Of a stretch of DNA of 64,000 nucleotides, positions 44,880 to 53,947 are shown in pieces; position 1 is the stretch's first letter, and each line of letters starts with the position of its first letter. Position numbers and translations under genes: made by a program. Below the pieces are notes generated by a model. It had not been told where the DNA came from. It was given only the letters and a program-made list of their open reading frames with translations, and ran no database searches. The DNA is taken from positions 172,570-236,569 of the forward strand of contig NZ_FOSL01000009.1 of the NCBI RefSeq assembly GCF_900114255.1, written 5' to 3'. This DNA comes from Neomesorhizobium albiziae. Its GTDB lineage: Bacteria; Pseudomonadota; Alphaproteobacteria; Rhizobiales; Rhizobiaceae.

Positions 44880-46313
44880 ATGATGCCTGCCGGAAAAAAA
44901 GAAGCCCGACCCGCGAGCCTTGGGCGCGCGCGTCTCCCCGCCTTCGTGAAAAATCTCCGCGGTGTCAAAAATTGGAAAGAGGTCAGCGCCTGGCTGGAAT
45001 GGCGCGGCATCGAGGACATCGAATGCATCACGCCGGACCAGGCCGGTGTTGCCCGCGGCAAGATGATGCCGTCGAAGAAGTTCACTTCGAACACATCGCT
45101 GGCGCTGCCGTCCGCGCCTTTCATGATGACTATTTCCGGTGACTATCCGGAAGACGGCAACGGGTTTTCCTATCCTGAAGACGACGGCGACCTGAAACTG
45201 GTGCCGGATCTCTCGACGCTTTCGGTGGTGCCATGGGAGGAGGATCCGACCGCACAGGTCATTTGCGACCTCGTCCACCAGGACGGCCGCCATGTCGAGT
45301 TCACGCCACGCAACGTTTTGCGGCGTGTCGTGACTGCCTATGAGAAGCGCGGCCTGCGGCCGGTCGTGGCGCCAGAGATCGAATTCTACCTGGTCCGCAA
45401 GAACCCCGACCCGGATTATCCGCTGGTTCCCCCCGTCGGGCGCTCCGGCCGGCCGATCGGCGGTGGCGCCGGCTATTCCATCGCCGGCGTCAACGAATTC
45501 GACGAGTTGATCGACGACATCTACCATTTCTCCGAGGCGCAAGGCCTGGAGATCGACACGCTGATCCATGAAGAAGGTGCGGGCCAGTTGGAGATCAACC
45601 TTCGCCATGGCAACCCGGTGGAACTTGCCGACCAGGTGTTCCTGTTCAAACGCACCATCCGCGAAGCGGCGCTGAAGCACGAAACCTACGCGACCTTCAT
45701 GGCCAAACCCATCCAGGGCCAGCCGGGTTCGGCCATGCACATCCACCAGTCGGTGATCGACCGCAAGACCGGCCGCAATGTCTTTTCCAATGAAGACGGC
45801 AGCGAGACCGAAGCGTTCTTCAACTTCATCGGCGGCATGCAGAAGCATGTGCCCAACGCGCTGGTGATGTTCGCGCCCTATGTGAACTCCTATCGCCGGC
45901 TTACCCAGGCGGCGTCGGCCCCGGTCAACACCAAGTGGGGTTACGATAACCGCACCACGGCATTCCGTGTGCCACGCTCCGATCCAAGCGGCCGGCGCGT
46001 CGAAAACCGCATCCCATCTTCCGACGCCAATCCCTATCTGGCGCTTGCGGCCTCGCTCGCTTGCGGGCTGGCCGGCATGATCCACAAGGCAAAGCCCGAC
46101 GCACCGGTCGGCACCACGGTCAACGAGGACGAGATCGACCTGCCGCGCGGCCTGCTCGAGGCTGTTGACCTGTTCGAGGGCGACGAGGTTCTGAAGGAAA
46201 TGCTCGGCACTTCCTTCGTTTCCACCTACGCGGCGATCAAGCGCGCAGAGTTCGAGACCTTCATGGAGGTCATCAGCCCCTGGGAGCGGGAATATCTGCT
46301 GCTGAACGTGTGA
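44880..46313 (+). CDS. Glutamine synthetase family protein, probable gamma-glutamylputrescine synthetase
   Basis: This 477-residue member of the GlnA/PuuA superfamily is predicted to join glutamate to putrescine at ATP cost, the first step of gamma-glutamylated polyamine catabolism. The conserved PEIEFYL, EEGAGQLEINLRHG, GSAMHIHQSV and RVENRIPSSDANPYLA segments are present. It lies just before a gamma-glutamylputrescine oxidase-like gene, which favours the PuuA role over nitrogen assimilation. Tandem ATGs at 44880 and 44883 make the exact start uncertain. Confidence 0.88.
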   Translation: MMPAGKKEARPASLGRARLPAFVKNLRGVKNWKEVSAWLEWRGIEDIECITPDQAGVARGKMMPSKKFTSNTSLALPSAPFMMTISGDYPEDGNGFSYPEDDGDLKLVPDLSTLSVVPWEEDPTAQVICDLVHQDGRHVEFTPRNVLRRVVTAYEKRGLRPVVAPEIEFYLVRKNPDPDYPLVPPVGRSGRPIGGGAGYSIAGVNEFDELIDDIYHFSEAQGLEIDTLIHEEGAGQLEINLRHGNPVELADQVFLFKRTIREAALKHETYATFMAKPIQGQPGSAMHIHQSVIDRKTGRNVFSNEDGSETEAFFNFIGGMQKHVPNALVMFAPYVNSYRRLTQAASAPVNTKWGYDNRTTAFRVPRSDPSGRRVENRIPSSDANPYLALAASLACGLAGMIHKAKPDAPVGTTVNEDEIDLPRGLLEAVDLFEGDEVLKEMLGTSFVSTYAAIKRAEFETFMEVISPWEREYLLLNV

Positions 46314-46431
46314 ATGGTGAATGGTGAATGGTGAATGGTGAATGGTGAATGGTCGAAATGACGTGCGTTTTTGAGGTTCGCAAGAGGTTCGGCGTTTTGG
46401 CCACCATTCACCATTCACCATTCACCATTCA
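46311..46431. repeat. Inverted pair of tandem heptamer arrays
   Basis: Six copies of TGAATGG run from 46311 to 46352, beginning in the stop codon of the upstream gene. Four copies of the reverse complement CCATTCA run from 46404 to 46431, ending 7 bases before the next start codon. The intervening 51 bases would be the loop of a long imperfect hairpin in the transcript. Copy number is likely to vary by slippage. Confidence 0.9.
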
Positions 46432-46438
46432 CTGAGTC

Positions 46439-47725
46439 ATGCCCTACCAATCCCCCATCTCCCCCGGCTATTCCTGGTATGAGGCGACCGTGGGCGAACG
46501 GCCGGAATATCCCGCACTCGATGGCGATGTCAGCGCCGATGTCGCCATTATCGGCGGCGGCTTCACAGGTTTGTCTGCGGCGGCGCATCTGGCCAACGCC
46601 GGCACCAATGTCGCGCTCATCGAGGCGCACCGCTTCGGCGATGGCGCTTCGGGGCGCAATGGCGGCCAGCTCGGCACCGGGCAGCGCGCTTGGGCGGAAG
46701 AGCTCGAAACCGAACTCGGCTTCTCGCGCGCCAAGGCGCTGTTCGATGTCGCCGAAGAGGCCAAGCATCACCTGCTCGAATTCGCCGAGGTCAACCGCAT
46801 CGATATCGACTTCATGCCCGGCCAGATGTCGGTGGCGCACAAGAAGCGCTATCTCGACGACTACAGGGCGCATGCCGAAATCATGGCGAGCCGTTTCGGG
46901 TATCCGCACGTCACCTACATGGACGCCGCCGAGACCGCCGAGCGCCTTGGCTCGACGCATTACTACGGCGGCACGCGCGACACCGGCACCGGCCATATCC
47001 ACCCACTGAAACTGGTGGTCGGCACGGCGCGGACTGCTGCGGCCGCCGGCGCGAAACTTTTCGAGCATACGCAATCCACAGGCATCTCATCAGAGGGCGG
47101 CAAGGTGCTCATCACCACGCCGAAGGGCGTCATTACCGCGCAGAAATGCCTGATCGCCGTCAATGCCTATGGCGGCAATCTCGAACCGGTGAGTGCGGCG
47201 CATGTGATGCCGATCGGCTCGTTCATCGGCGCCACCGTGCCGCTGGGCGCCGACTCCAAGGTGATCCCCGGCGGCGAGTCGGTGGACGATTCACGTTTCG
47301 TGGTGCGCTATTTCCGCAAGTCGAAGGACGGGCGCCTGCTGTTCGGCGGCCGCGAGGTCTATGGGGTCAACGATCCCAAGGACATCCACATTCATATCCG
47401 CAAGCAGATCGCCGAGCTTTATCCCGCGCTGAAAGATGTCGAGATCACCCACGGCTGGGGCGGCTATGTCGGCATCACCATGCCGCGCAAGCCGTTCGTG
47501 CGCGAAGTGATGCCCAATGTCATTTCGGCCGGTGGTTATTCCGGCCATGGCGTGATGCTCTCCAATTATGTCGGCAAGCTCTACGCGGAGACGGTTGCTG
47601 GCAACCGCGACCGCCTGAAACTCTTCGAAGACCTGAAGATCCCGCCATTCCCCGGTGGCCGCCGTTTCCGCACGCCGCTCCTGTTCCTGGCGCTCAACTG
47701 GTACGCGCTACGCGACCGGATTTAA
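46439..47725 (+). CDS. FAD-dependent amine oxidase, probable gamma-glutamylputrescine oxidase
   Basis: This 428-residue DAO-family flavoprotein has the FAD dinucleotide motif VAIIGGGFTGLSAAAHLANAG at about residues 34-54. GASGRNGGQLGTGQR and the C-terminal GWGGYVGITMPRKPF, GGYSGHGVMLSNYVGKL are typical of PuuB-like enzymes. It would oxidise gamma-glutamylputrescine to the aldehyde. Co-directional with the synthetase gene, separated by the heptamer arrays. Its stop overlaps the end of the convergent regulator gene by four bases. Confidence 0.88.
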   Translation: MPYQSPISPGYSWYEATVGERPEYPALDGDVSADVAIIGGGFTGLSAAAHLANAGTNVALIEAHRFGDGASGRNGGQLGTGQRAWAEELETELGFSRAKALFDVAEEAKHHLLEFAEVNRIDIDFMPGQMSVAHKKRYLDDYRAHAEIMASRFGYPHVTYMDAAETAERLGSTHYYGGTRDTGTGHIHPLKLVVGTARTAAAAGAKLFEHTQSTGISSEGGKVLITTPKGVITAQKCLIAVNAYGGNLEPVSAAHVMPIGSFIGATVPLGADSKVIPGGESVDDSRFVVRYFRKSKDGRLLFGGREVYGVNDPKDIHIHIRKQIAELYPALKDVEITHGWGGYVGITMPRKPFVREVMPNVISAGGYSGHGVMLSNYVGKLYAETVAGNRDRLKLFEDLKIPPFPGGRRFRTPLLFLALNWYALRDRI

Positions 47726-48684
47726 TACGTCGTCCTGCGCTCTTCGCTTGGCGGCCGGCCGAACTGCAGCCTGTAGCTCTGCGCGAAATAGGAATGCGAC
47801 GTGAAGCCGGTGGCGATCGCCACGTCGAGGATCGGCATGTTGGTCTGGCGCAGCAGTTCGCGGGCGCGTTCGAGCCTCAGCCGCATATAGTAGCGTCCGG
47901 GCGTGACGTTGAGATGGCGCAGGAACAGGCGCTCGACCTGGCGTACCGAAAGCCCGGCCGATTTCGCCAGTTGCACCGCCGAAAACGGCTCGTCGAGATT
48001 GTCGGCCATCAGCTCGACGATCTTGCGCAGCTTTTCCGACTTGCCGGTGAGGTCGCGCTCGGGGCCGACGCGTTGGCGGTCGCCGGCGGAGCGGATACGC
48101 TCATGCTGGAACTGGTTGGCGACGGCGTTGGCAAGGTTGGAGCCGAAATCGGTGCGCACTATTTCCAGCATCAGGTCGATCGATGTGGTGCCGCCGGCGC
48201 AGGTGTAGCGCTTGCGGTCGATCTCGAAGACGTTGCCGGTGCATTCGATGTCGGGAAATTTTTCCATGAAGCCGGCACGGTTTTCCCAATGGATCGTGCA
48301 GCGGTGGCCTTCGAGCTGGCCGGCCTCGGCCAGCAGGTAGGAGCCGACGGACAGCGCCCCCAGCGTGCCGCCGCGGCGGCCCCAACTGCGCAACGCGCCA
48401 AGCACCTTGCTCTTGCCAGGGAATTCCGTGGTGAGGCCGACGCAGACGAACAGGATGTCGACTGGCGGCACGTCAGCGACGCTGTAGTCGATCTTCAGCG
48501 GCAGGCCGTTCGAGGCCATCACCGCCTCGCCATCGGCCGACACCGTGGTCCAGCCATAGAAATCGCGGCCAAGCAGACGGTTGGCCGATCGAACCGTGTC
48601 GATCGCGGCCGCAAGGGAAAACATGGAGAACTTGTCGACCAGCAGGAATGCGAACTGCCGGTTGCCTTCCACGGGATCAGACAT
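47722..48684 (-). CDS. GlxA-family AraC-type transcriptional regulator
   Basis: The ATG at 48684 (MSDPVEGN) gives 320 residues; an upstream TTG is less likely. The N-terminal DJ-1/PfpI-like domain (about 10-185) has the nucleophile-elbow region GALSVGSYLLAEAGQL, where the catalytic cysteine is replaced by serine. It is followed by two AraC helix-turn-helix motifs (about 225-315, SAVQLAKSAGLSVRQVERLF, ILDVAIATGFTSHSYFAQSYRL). It converges on the polyamine genes and may regulate them. Related GlxA proteins control quaternary amine catabolism. Confidence 0.88.
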   Translation of the reverse strand: MSDPVEGNRQFAFLLVDKFSMFSLAAAIDTVRSANRLLGRDFYGWTTVSADGEAVMASNGLPLKIDYSVADVPPVDILFVCVGLTTEFPGKSKVLGALRSWGRRGGTLGALSVGSYLLAEAGQLEGHRCTIHWENRAGFMEKFPDIECTGNVFEIDRKRYTCAGGTTSIDLMLEIVRTDFGSNLANAVANQFQHERIRSAGDRQRVGPERDLTGKSEKLRKIVELMADNLDEPFSAVQLAKSAGLSVRQVERLFLRHLNVTPGRYYMRLRLERARELLRQTNMPILDVAIATGFTSHSYFAQSYRLQFGRPPSEERRTTY

Positions 48685-48753
48685 CGACGGTTCTTCTACA
48701 GGAAGGAAAAGTAACCGCAAAGCGGTGCGGTGGCTGGCAAAACGCTTGGCGCA

Positions 48754-49653
48754 TCAGAATTCCGGCCGCGGCCGACCCGCGGCTAGAGAGGCGGAAACCA
48801 GCGTGTTGGCCATCAGCATGGCGATCGTCATCGGTCCGACGCCGCCCGGCACCGGCGTAATGGCGTCCGCTGTCTTTTCGGCTGCCGAGAACTCGACGTC
48901 GCCGACCAGCCTCGATTTTCCATCGCCCTTTTCCGGAGCCGGAATACGGTTGATACCGACATCGATAACCGTGGCGCCGGGCTTCACCCAGTCGCCTTTG
49001 ATCATCTCCGGCCGGCCGACCGCGGCAACCAGAATGTCGGCTGAACGGCACAAGGCGGCCAGGTCGCGCGTGCGGCTGTGGGCGATGGTCACCGTGCAGT
49101 TGGCGGCAAGCAGCAGGTTGGCCATCGGCTTGCCGACGATGTTGGAGCGGCCGACGACGACGGCGTTGAGACCGGAAAGGTCTTTTCCGCGCACACGTTC
49201 GATCAACAGCATCGAGCCCGCCGGAGTGCACGGCACGAAGGCAGTGGCCAGTTCGCCGGTGCCGAGCTTGCCGACATTGATGAAATGAAAGCCGTCGACG
49301 TCCTTCTCCGGCGCGATGGTCTGGATGATGCGGCCGGAATCGATATGCGCAGGCAAGGGCAACTGCACGAGGATGCCGTTGATTTTAGGGTCGGCGTTCA
49401 GCGCGCCGATGAGGTCGACCAGTTCGCTTTCACTGGTCTCAGCGGGGAGCGTGTGCTGAACTGAATGGAAACCGCAATCCTTGGCCTTCTTCGATTTCGA
49501 TGCGACGTAGACCTGGCTTGCCGGGTCCTCGCCGACAATGACCACCGCAAGGCCGGGCGCGGTATTGCCGGAAGCGACGAGTTCTGCCGTCAGCTTCTTG
49601 ACCCTGGCGACAACGTCTTCGCCAACCGCTTTCCCATCGATGATTTCAGCCAT
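48754..49653 (-). CDS. folD: Bifunctional methylenetetrahydrofolate dehydrogenase / methenyltetrahydrofolate cyclohydrolase
   Basis: This 299-residue enzyme of one-carbon metabolism interconverts methylene-, methenyl- and formyl-tetrahydrofolate with [17 protein letters not shown] contains the catalytic lysine region, followed by [19 protein letters not shown] and the NADP-binding [17 protein letters not shown] with [21 protein letters not shown] is near the end. The length is typical. It stands alone between the GlxA gene and the polysaccharide cluster. Confidence 0.96.
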   Translation of the reverse strand: MAEIIDGKAVGEDVVARVKKLTAELVASGNTAPGLAVVIVGEDPASQVYVASKSKKAKDCGFHSVQHTLPAETSESELVDLIGALNADPKINGILVQLPLPAHIDSGRIIQTIAPEKDVDGFHFINVGKLGTGELATAFVPCTPAGSMLLIERVRGKDLSGLNAVVVGRSNIVGKPMANLLLAANCTVTIAHSRTRDLAALCRSADILVAAVGRPEMIKGDWVKPGATVIDVGINRIPAPEKGDGKSRLVGDVEFSAAEKTADAITPVPGGVGPMTIAMLMANTLVSASLAAGRPRPEF

Positions 49654-49768
49654 GATTCCTCCCGCGAGTTGCTCGTTTGGCGCGCATTTTCACCAAAAAT
49701 CAACACCACAATCCCGTCAATACGCCGTCCGGTGCCGTAGACTCGAAAGTGCAGGTGTTTTTATCCCG

Positions 49769-52309
49769 TCAGGAATGACGCCGGCGCGCCCGGTTCTGCG
49801 CCATGTCCAGCACCGTCGCGCGGAATTCGCGCAGGCTGTCGCGGACTTCCTCGATCGGCGCCTTGGTCTCGGCTCTGGCTCCCCTGGTGGAATCGGGAGC
49901 AGGAGCCGCATGCTGCTGTGCGAACGGCATCGGCTGGGGCATGCCGGCGGGATACGGTTGCGACGAAACGTAGGCGGCGTATGGCGCCGGCTGCATCAAC
50001 ATAGGGGCGGGCTGGAGCATTGCCGGCGCATATCCATACGGAGATGGCGCAGGCACCGGCAGCCACGGCTGGTGAACGGGATGTTGAGCTTGGGGGTACA
50101 CTGGCTGCGGCACGTAAACCTGTTGGGTCGGCGCGTGGACGGGCTGTTGATAGACGGGCGCTATCGGCTGCGGCTGGTAAACCGGAGCATTATGGTTGGC
50201 GTAGGGAGCATCGGCAGCCTGCAATCGGGCTTCTGCTTGCCGCGTCTCTGCTTCGAACTGCGCCGTCCATCCGTCACGCCGCGTCTGGGAGCTTCTCTCG
50301 GGACGGCGTGGCGACGGGTCGGAAGCACCGCGCGATGGACTGCGGTGGCCGCTGCCGCCCGGGTCATCCGAACCGCCAGCCGGGCGAGGCCGGCGTGGGC
50401 CGGAAGGATTGGCATCGTCGCGCAGGCTCTCGAGCGCGCCGCGCGCCGCGCCGATACCGATGCCTGCCAGCAGGCCGAGCATCATTCCGGCGATGGAGAT
50501 CATCGAGCGCGAAGGCCCGACAGCCTGGAGCGGCGGATAGGCTTTTGAAATCACGCTCATATTGGCGGTGTTCAGATCGCGTTGTTCGCCGGTCTCGCGC
50601 GCTCTGAGCAGGAAGGATTCGTAGACCGCGCGCTTTGCGGCAGCCTCGCGCTCCAGTTCGCGCAGGGCGACCATATCTTCACTGACGCCGCCCTGCCGTA
50701 CCTTGACTTGCGCCAGCCGCGAGGCAAGCTGCTGCTCCAGTTGCACGGCGCGCTTCAATTCCACCTGGTTCGCCGAGATGATGCGGCGCAATTCGGCCTG
50801 GATCTGCTCGCGCGCGCCGGCGAGTTGCGCCTCGGCGGCAAGCCGTTGCGGATGCCGGGGGCCAAGCTTGACGGCCAGGCGATCGCCTTCCTGCCTGAGG
50901 CTGGCATATTGCGAACGCAATTCGGTCATCACGTTTGAGGTGATCTCTTCGGGCAGCGTTCCGGCGACGACCGCGTTGACGTCGAGTTCCCGTGTCGAGG
51001 CCGACTTCGCATTCAGCTCAAGGGTGCGGGCACGCGCTATTGAGAGCTGCTCGTTGAGCTTGACCATCTCGTCGTCGCTGATCAACCGACCCTGCGCGTC
51101 GACGAGGTCGTTCTCGGTCTTGTAGGCCTCCACCTTGCGCTCGGCCGCTTCTACGTCGGCGCGAAGCTGCGCGAGGCGCGAAGTCAGCTCGTCGGCAGCC
51201 CTGCCCGCAGTGTCCGATTGGATTTCGCCGTAGGTTTGCAGAAACACGTCGGTCAGCGTGTTGGCGATGAGTGCCGACTTCTCCGGGTTGCGCGACCTGG
51301 CGGAGATGACGACCACAAAAGTCTTGCCGCCCCGCTCCACGGTCAGGCTTTCGGCAAGATTGCTGACGGCCAGTGCGCGCCGGTTGTCGCCCGCGCTGCC
51401 ACTGTCGCGGGAAAGCAGCGAGCGCAGAATGGCGATCGGGCTGCTGATAGCGCCAGCACCCTCGCCGTTGAATTCCGGGTCGGCCGTAAAATTGAGCTTG
51501 TCCACGACCTTGTTCAGAACGGTGCCCGAGGTCAGCACACGCACCTGGTTCTCGACGATCGCCATCGTTGCATCAGATGGCAGGCCGGACTGGGTAAGGT
51601 CGCGGTCGACGATCTTCAGATCGCGCGGATCGATCAGAAGTTCGGCGACGCTTTCATATTGTTTCGGCGTGGAAACCGCGATCGCCACACCCAAAAGGGC
51701 GCCGATGACCGTGGTGGCAAGAATGATCCCCTTGGAATTGACGACGCCCATCACCACCCGCATCGGGTCTATCAGCGGGCGCCAGTAGAGGTCGGGATCG
51801 TCCGCCGTGCGGGGCTGCTCATATCCGGGCGAAGGTCGTGGCGCTTCCGGTTCAGGCAGCACCGCTGCGGGAGGCGACACGCCACGTTCCTCGCTGCGGC
51901 GCATGTTTCTGGTTGCCTCGACAGTCGCACGATCGAAGCCCGACCATTGGCTGCGTGCGCCTTCCAGTTCAGGTGCCGCGGGACCCCGCGAAAGACGGCC
52001 GGGCAGAAGGTCGGAAATACTCCATCGCACCTTGGCTGCCGGGTCGCCGGCATGCCGGCCCCTGTCCGCAGCCGGCCGGTTTTCCGGCTGGGCAGGGCTG
52101 CGCGACCAGGCGGAAAGCAGCGGGCTCGGTGTCGCCTCGCGCCGCGACCGCGCCAGACGGTGGCGCGTCGCCGGGTCGAGGTCGTCGCCCGGCTTATCCG
52201 CAGAAGATGATCCCACACCGGGATCGGCAGCTTCTTTCGGCTGCGCACGGCCGAGCGAGAGCAGGGAACGCTCTCGCCTTTTCCGGCCGTTGTCTTCTGC
52301 GTCAAACAT
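49769..52309 (-). CDS. Wzz/GumC-type exopolysaccharide chain-length or transport protein
   Basis: This 846-residue protein starts at MFDAEDNG (a TTG 42 bases earlier is possible). A long charged, probably disordered N-terminal region (1-175) precedes the first membrane helix (about 194-215, GIILATTVIGALLGVAIAVS). The Wzz domain (KQYESVAELLIDPRDLKIVDRD), a long periplasmic coiled coil (about 370-560) and the second helix (about 600-622) follow. A proline/tyrosine/glutamine-rich cytoplasmic tail completes it. No tyrosine-kinase domain is attached, unlike ExoP-type proteins. It opens the polysaccharide cluster, divergent from the flippase gene. Confidence 0.88.
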   Translation of the reverse strand: MFDAEDNGRKRRERSLLSLGRAQPKEAADPGVGSSSADKPGDDLDPATRHRLARSRREATPSPLLSAWSRSPAQPENRPAADRGRHAGDPAAKVRWSISDLLPGRLSRGPAAPELEGARSQWSGFDRATVEATRNMRRSEERGVSPPAAVLPEPEAPRPSPGYEQPRTADDPDLYWRPLIDPMRVVMGVVNSKGIILATTVIGALLGVAIAVSTPKQYESVAELLIDPRDLKIVDRDLTQSGLPSDATMAIVENQVRVLTSGTVLNKVVDKLNFTADPEFNGEGAGAISSPIAILRSLLSRDSGSAGDNRRALAVSNLAESLTVERGGKTFVVVISARSRNPEKSALIANTLTDVFLQTYGEIQSDTAGRAADELTSRLAQLRADVEAAERKVEAYKTENDLVDAQGRLISDDEMVKLNEQLSIARARTLELNAKSASTRELDVNAVVAGTLPEEITSNVMTELRSQYASLRQEGDRLAVKLGPRHPQRLAAEAQLAGAREQIQAELRRIISANQVELKRAVQLEQQLASRLAQVKVRQGGVSEDMVALRELEREAAAKRAVYESFLLRARETGEQRDLNTANMSVISKAYPPLQAVGPSRSMISIAGMMLGLLAGIGIGAARGALESLRDDANPSGPRRPRPAGGSDDPGGSGHRSPSRGASDPSPRRPERSSQTRRDGWTAQFEAETRQAEARLQAADAPYANHNAPVYQPQPIAPVYQQPVHAPTQQVYVPQPVYPQAQHPVHQPWLPVPAPSPYGYAPAMLQPAPMLMQPAPYAAYVSSQPYPAGMPQPMPFAQQHAAPAPDSTRGARAETKAPIEEVRDSLREFRATVLDMAQNRARRRHS

Positions 52310-52471
52310 GATCTGTGGTTGCCCGGGCCCACGGGATTTCGCAAGCTTCAATCGTTAAGCCACGCTAAACAGCCATGGAAAACAAAACGTTAATTTCGCT
52401 TGGTCGCGGACCCGAAAACGGTTGGGCCGGAACGGCGCGTTAAGCATTACCCGGTACGTTCTGGCAGAGCA

Positions 52472-53767
52472 ATGAGCGAGACAGGTGAAACCACGCAAAG
52501 CCCGAAAATGGGCAGGATTCGAGACTTCCTGGCCAGCAGGCGCAGCGTGCTTCGCGACTACTTCACCGCGATCAGCGGCTCGGCCGGACGGCTCGTGTTT
52601 TCGCTCGTCTATTTCATCGCACTGGCCAACACGCTTTCGATCGCCGATTTCGGCCTGTTCGCGACGGCTTCCGCCGCTGGCGTCATGCTGTCGCGCATCC
52701 TTTCCTTCGGCTTCATCTCCGCGCTTTACCGCGTCGCAACCGTCCGGCCCAATCTGATCGGCGTCTTCACCGGGGGGTTCCTCCTTCTCGGGCTGTTGTC
52801 GCTACCCGTGCTGGCGCTGGCCGGATGGCTTGTTTTCGCGCTGTTCTTTGCCGGAGACCTGGGTATCTGGATCTTTGCCACTGTGGTGTTCGCCGAAGCG
52901 TTGTTGTGGCGGCCTGTCGAAGTTGTCGTCATCGTCAACAACGGCATGGGCAAATTCGGCCGCGCCGCGATCCTGGTGATCATGGGCACTGTGTTGAGGG
53001 CTGCTGCAGCGCTGGCGTTCATTTTCTGGCCGAAACACGACCTCGCAGCCTGGTCGAGCTTCTATATCGCAGCGAACGGCCTCTCGTTCGCCATCGCCTT
53101 CGGCTTCTTCTACCCGCGCCAGCGGCTGCGCTTCCGGCCGGAACTCTATTGGCGGCGGCTTGCGGATTCCATCTATGTGGCTGGCGCCGAAGTGCTTTTC
53201 TACCTTCAGATGGAGTTCGACAAACTGCTCGTGCTTTCGATCGGTGGACCGCATCTGGCCGGCATCTACGCCATCGTCATGCGACTGGTCGACCTGACCG
53301 CCATCCCGATCCGCACCTTCACCATGATGCTGGTGCAGAAGATGATGCGCACGCCGGAAATGCTGGCGCGGTTTGGCATACGCGCCGGCATCGAGAGCGG
53401 TGTCTTCGCTATCTCGACGCTGGCGCTCGGAGCCCTTGCGGTTCTGCTTTACTTCTTCCCGCGGGCGCTCGGCGGCAACGTCTCGGAAGCCGCGCCGCTG
53501 GTCGGCCTCGCGCTGCTGGTGCCGGCCTTCCGCAACCTCGTGGAGTACCACGCGGAGCTGCTTTTCGCGCGCGGACAGACGCTGATCCGCGCCTTCAATC
53601 TGGCGCTGCTCGCCGGCTTCAAGGGCATGCTTCTGTGGTGGGCGCTGACGCGGCTGACCGATACGGCAGGCATGGTGCTGTCGCTCAACCTGGTCTTTGC
53701 GGCGCTCTACCTGGCGTCGGCGATGCTGACCTACACCATGCTGCGCTGGCCTGCGAAAACCTTCTGA
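52472..53767 (+). CDS. Wzx-like polysaccharide flippase (MOP/MATE-like family)
   Basis: The start MSETGETT gives 431 residues; the earlier ATG lies in the divergent promoter region. It has about 12 transmembrane segments, beginning FTAISGSAGRLVFSLVYFIALANTL, typical of oligosaccharide flippases that turn lipid-linked repeat units to the periplasmic face. Its position opposite the Wzz-like gene and near an O-antigen-ligase-like gene supports a role in surface polysaccharide export. Confidence 0.87.
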   Translation: MSETGETTQSPKMGRIRDFLASRRSVLRDYFTAISGSAGRLVFSLVYFIALANTLSIADFGLFATASAAGVMLSRILSFGFISALYRVATVRPNLIGVFTGGFLLLGLLSLPVLALAGWLVFALFFAGDLGIWIFATVVFAEALLWRPVEVVVIVNNGMGKFGRAAILVIMGTVLRAAAALAFIFWPKHDLAAWSSFYIAANGLSFAIAFGFFYPRQRLRFRPELYWRRLADSIYVAGAEVLFYLQMEFDKLLVLSIGGPHLAGIYAIVMRLVDLTAIPIRTFTMMLVQKMMRTPEMLARFGIRAGIESGVFAISTLALGALAVLLYFFPRALGGNVSEAAPLVGLALLVPAFRNLVEYHAELLFARGQTLIRAFNLALLAGFKGMLLWWALTRLTDTAGMVLSLNLVFAALYLASAMLTYTMLRWPAKTF

Positions 53768-53947
53768 TTTTCGCGGAGTCTGGCGAAGGCGCAGGTAGAC
53801 AACATTTGCGCGCGAATGTGAAACGAGCGCGTTTTAACGCTGGAATTCCATAGAGTTAGCTTGCACCTGAACGGCTGCAGCAGCGAAAAGGTGTCCACTG
53901 CCATCAGGCATGCCTCGAAAATGCGCGGTCTTGCTTGAGAATCCCGG

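Noticed and set aside
46311..46431. Possible CRISPR array
   Set aside because: The units are direct heptamers without spacers, facing an inverted set. There are no 25-40 base repeats and no cas genes in the window.
46690..48714. 674-codon plus-strand frame across the oxidase and the GlxA gene
   Set aside because: It is a high-GC shadow of one gene in another frame and of the opposite-strand GlxA gene. The residues are Arg/His-rich without any family features.
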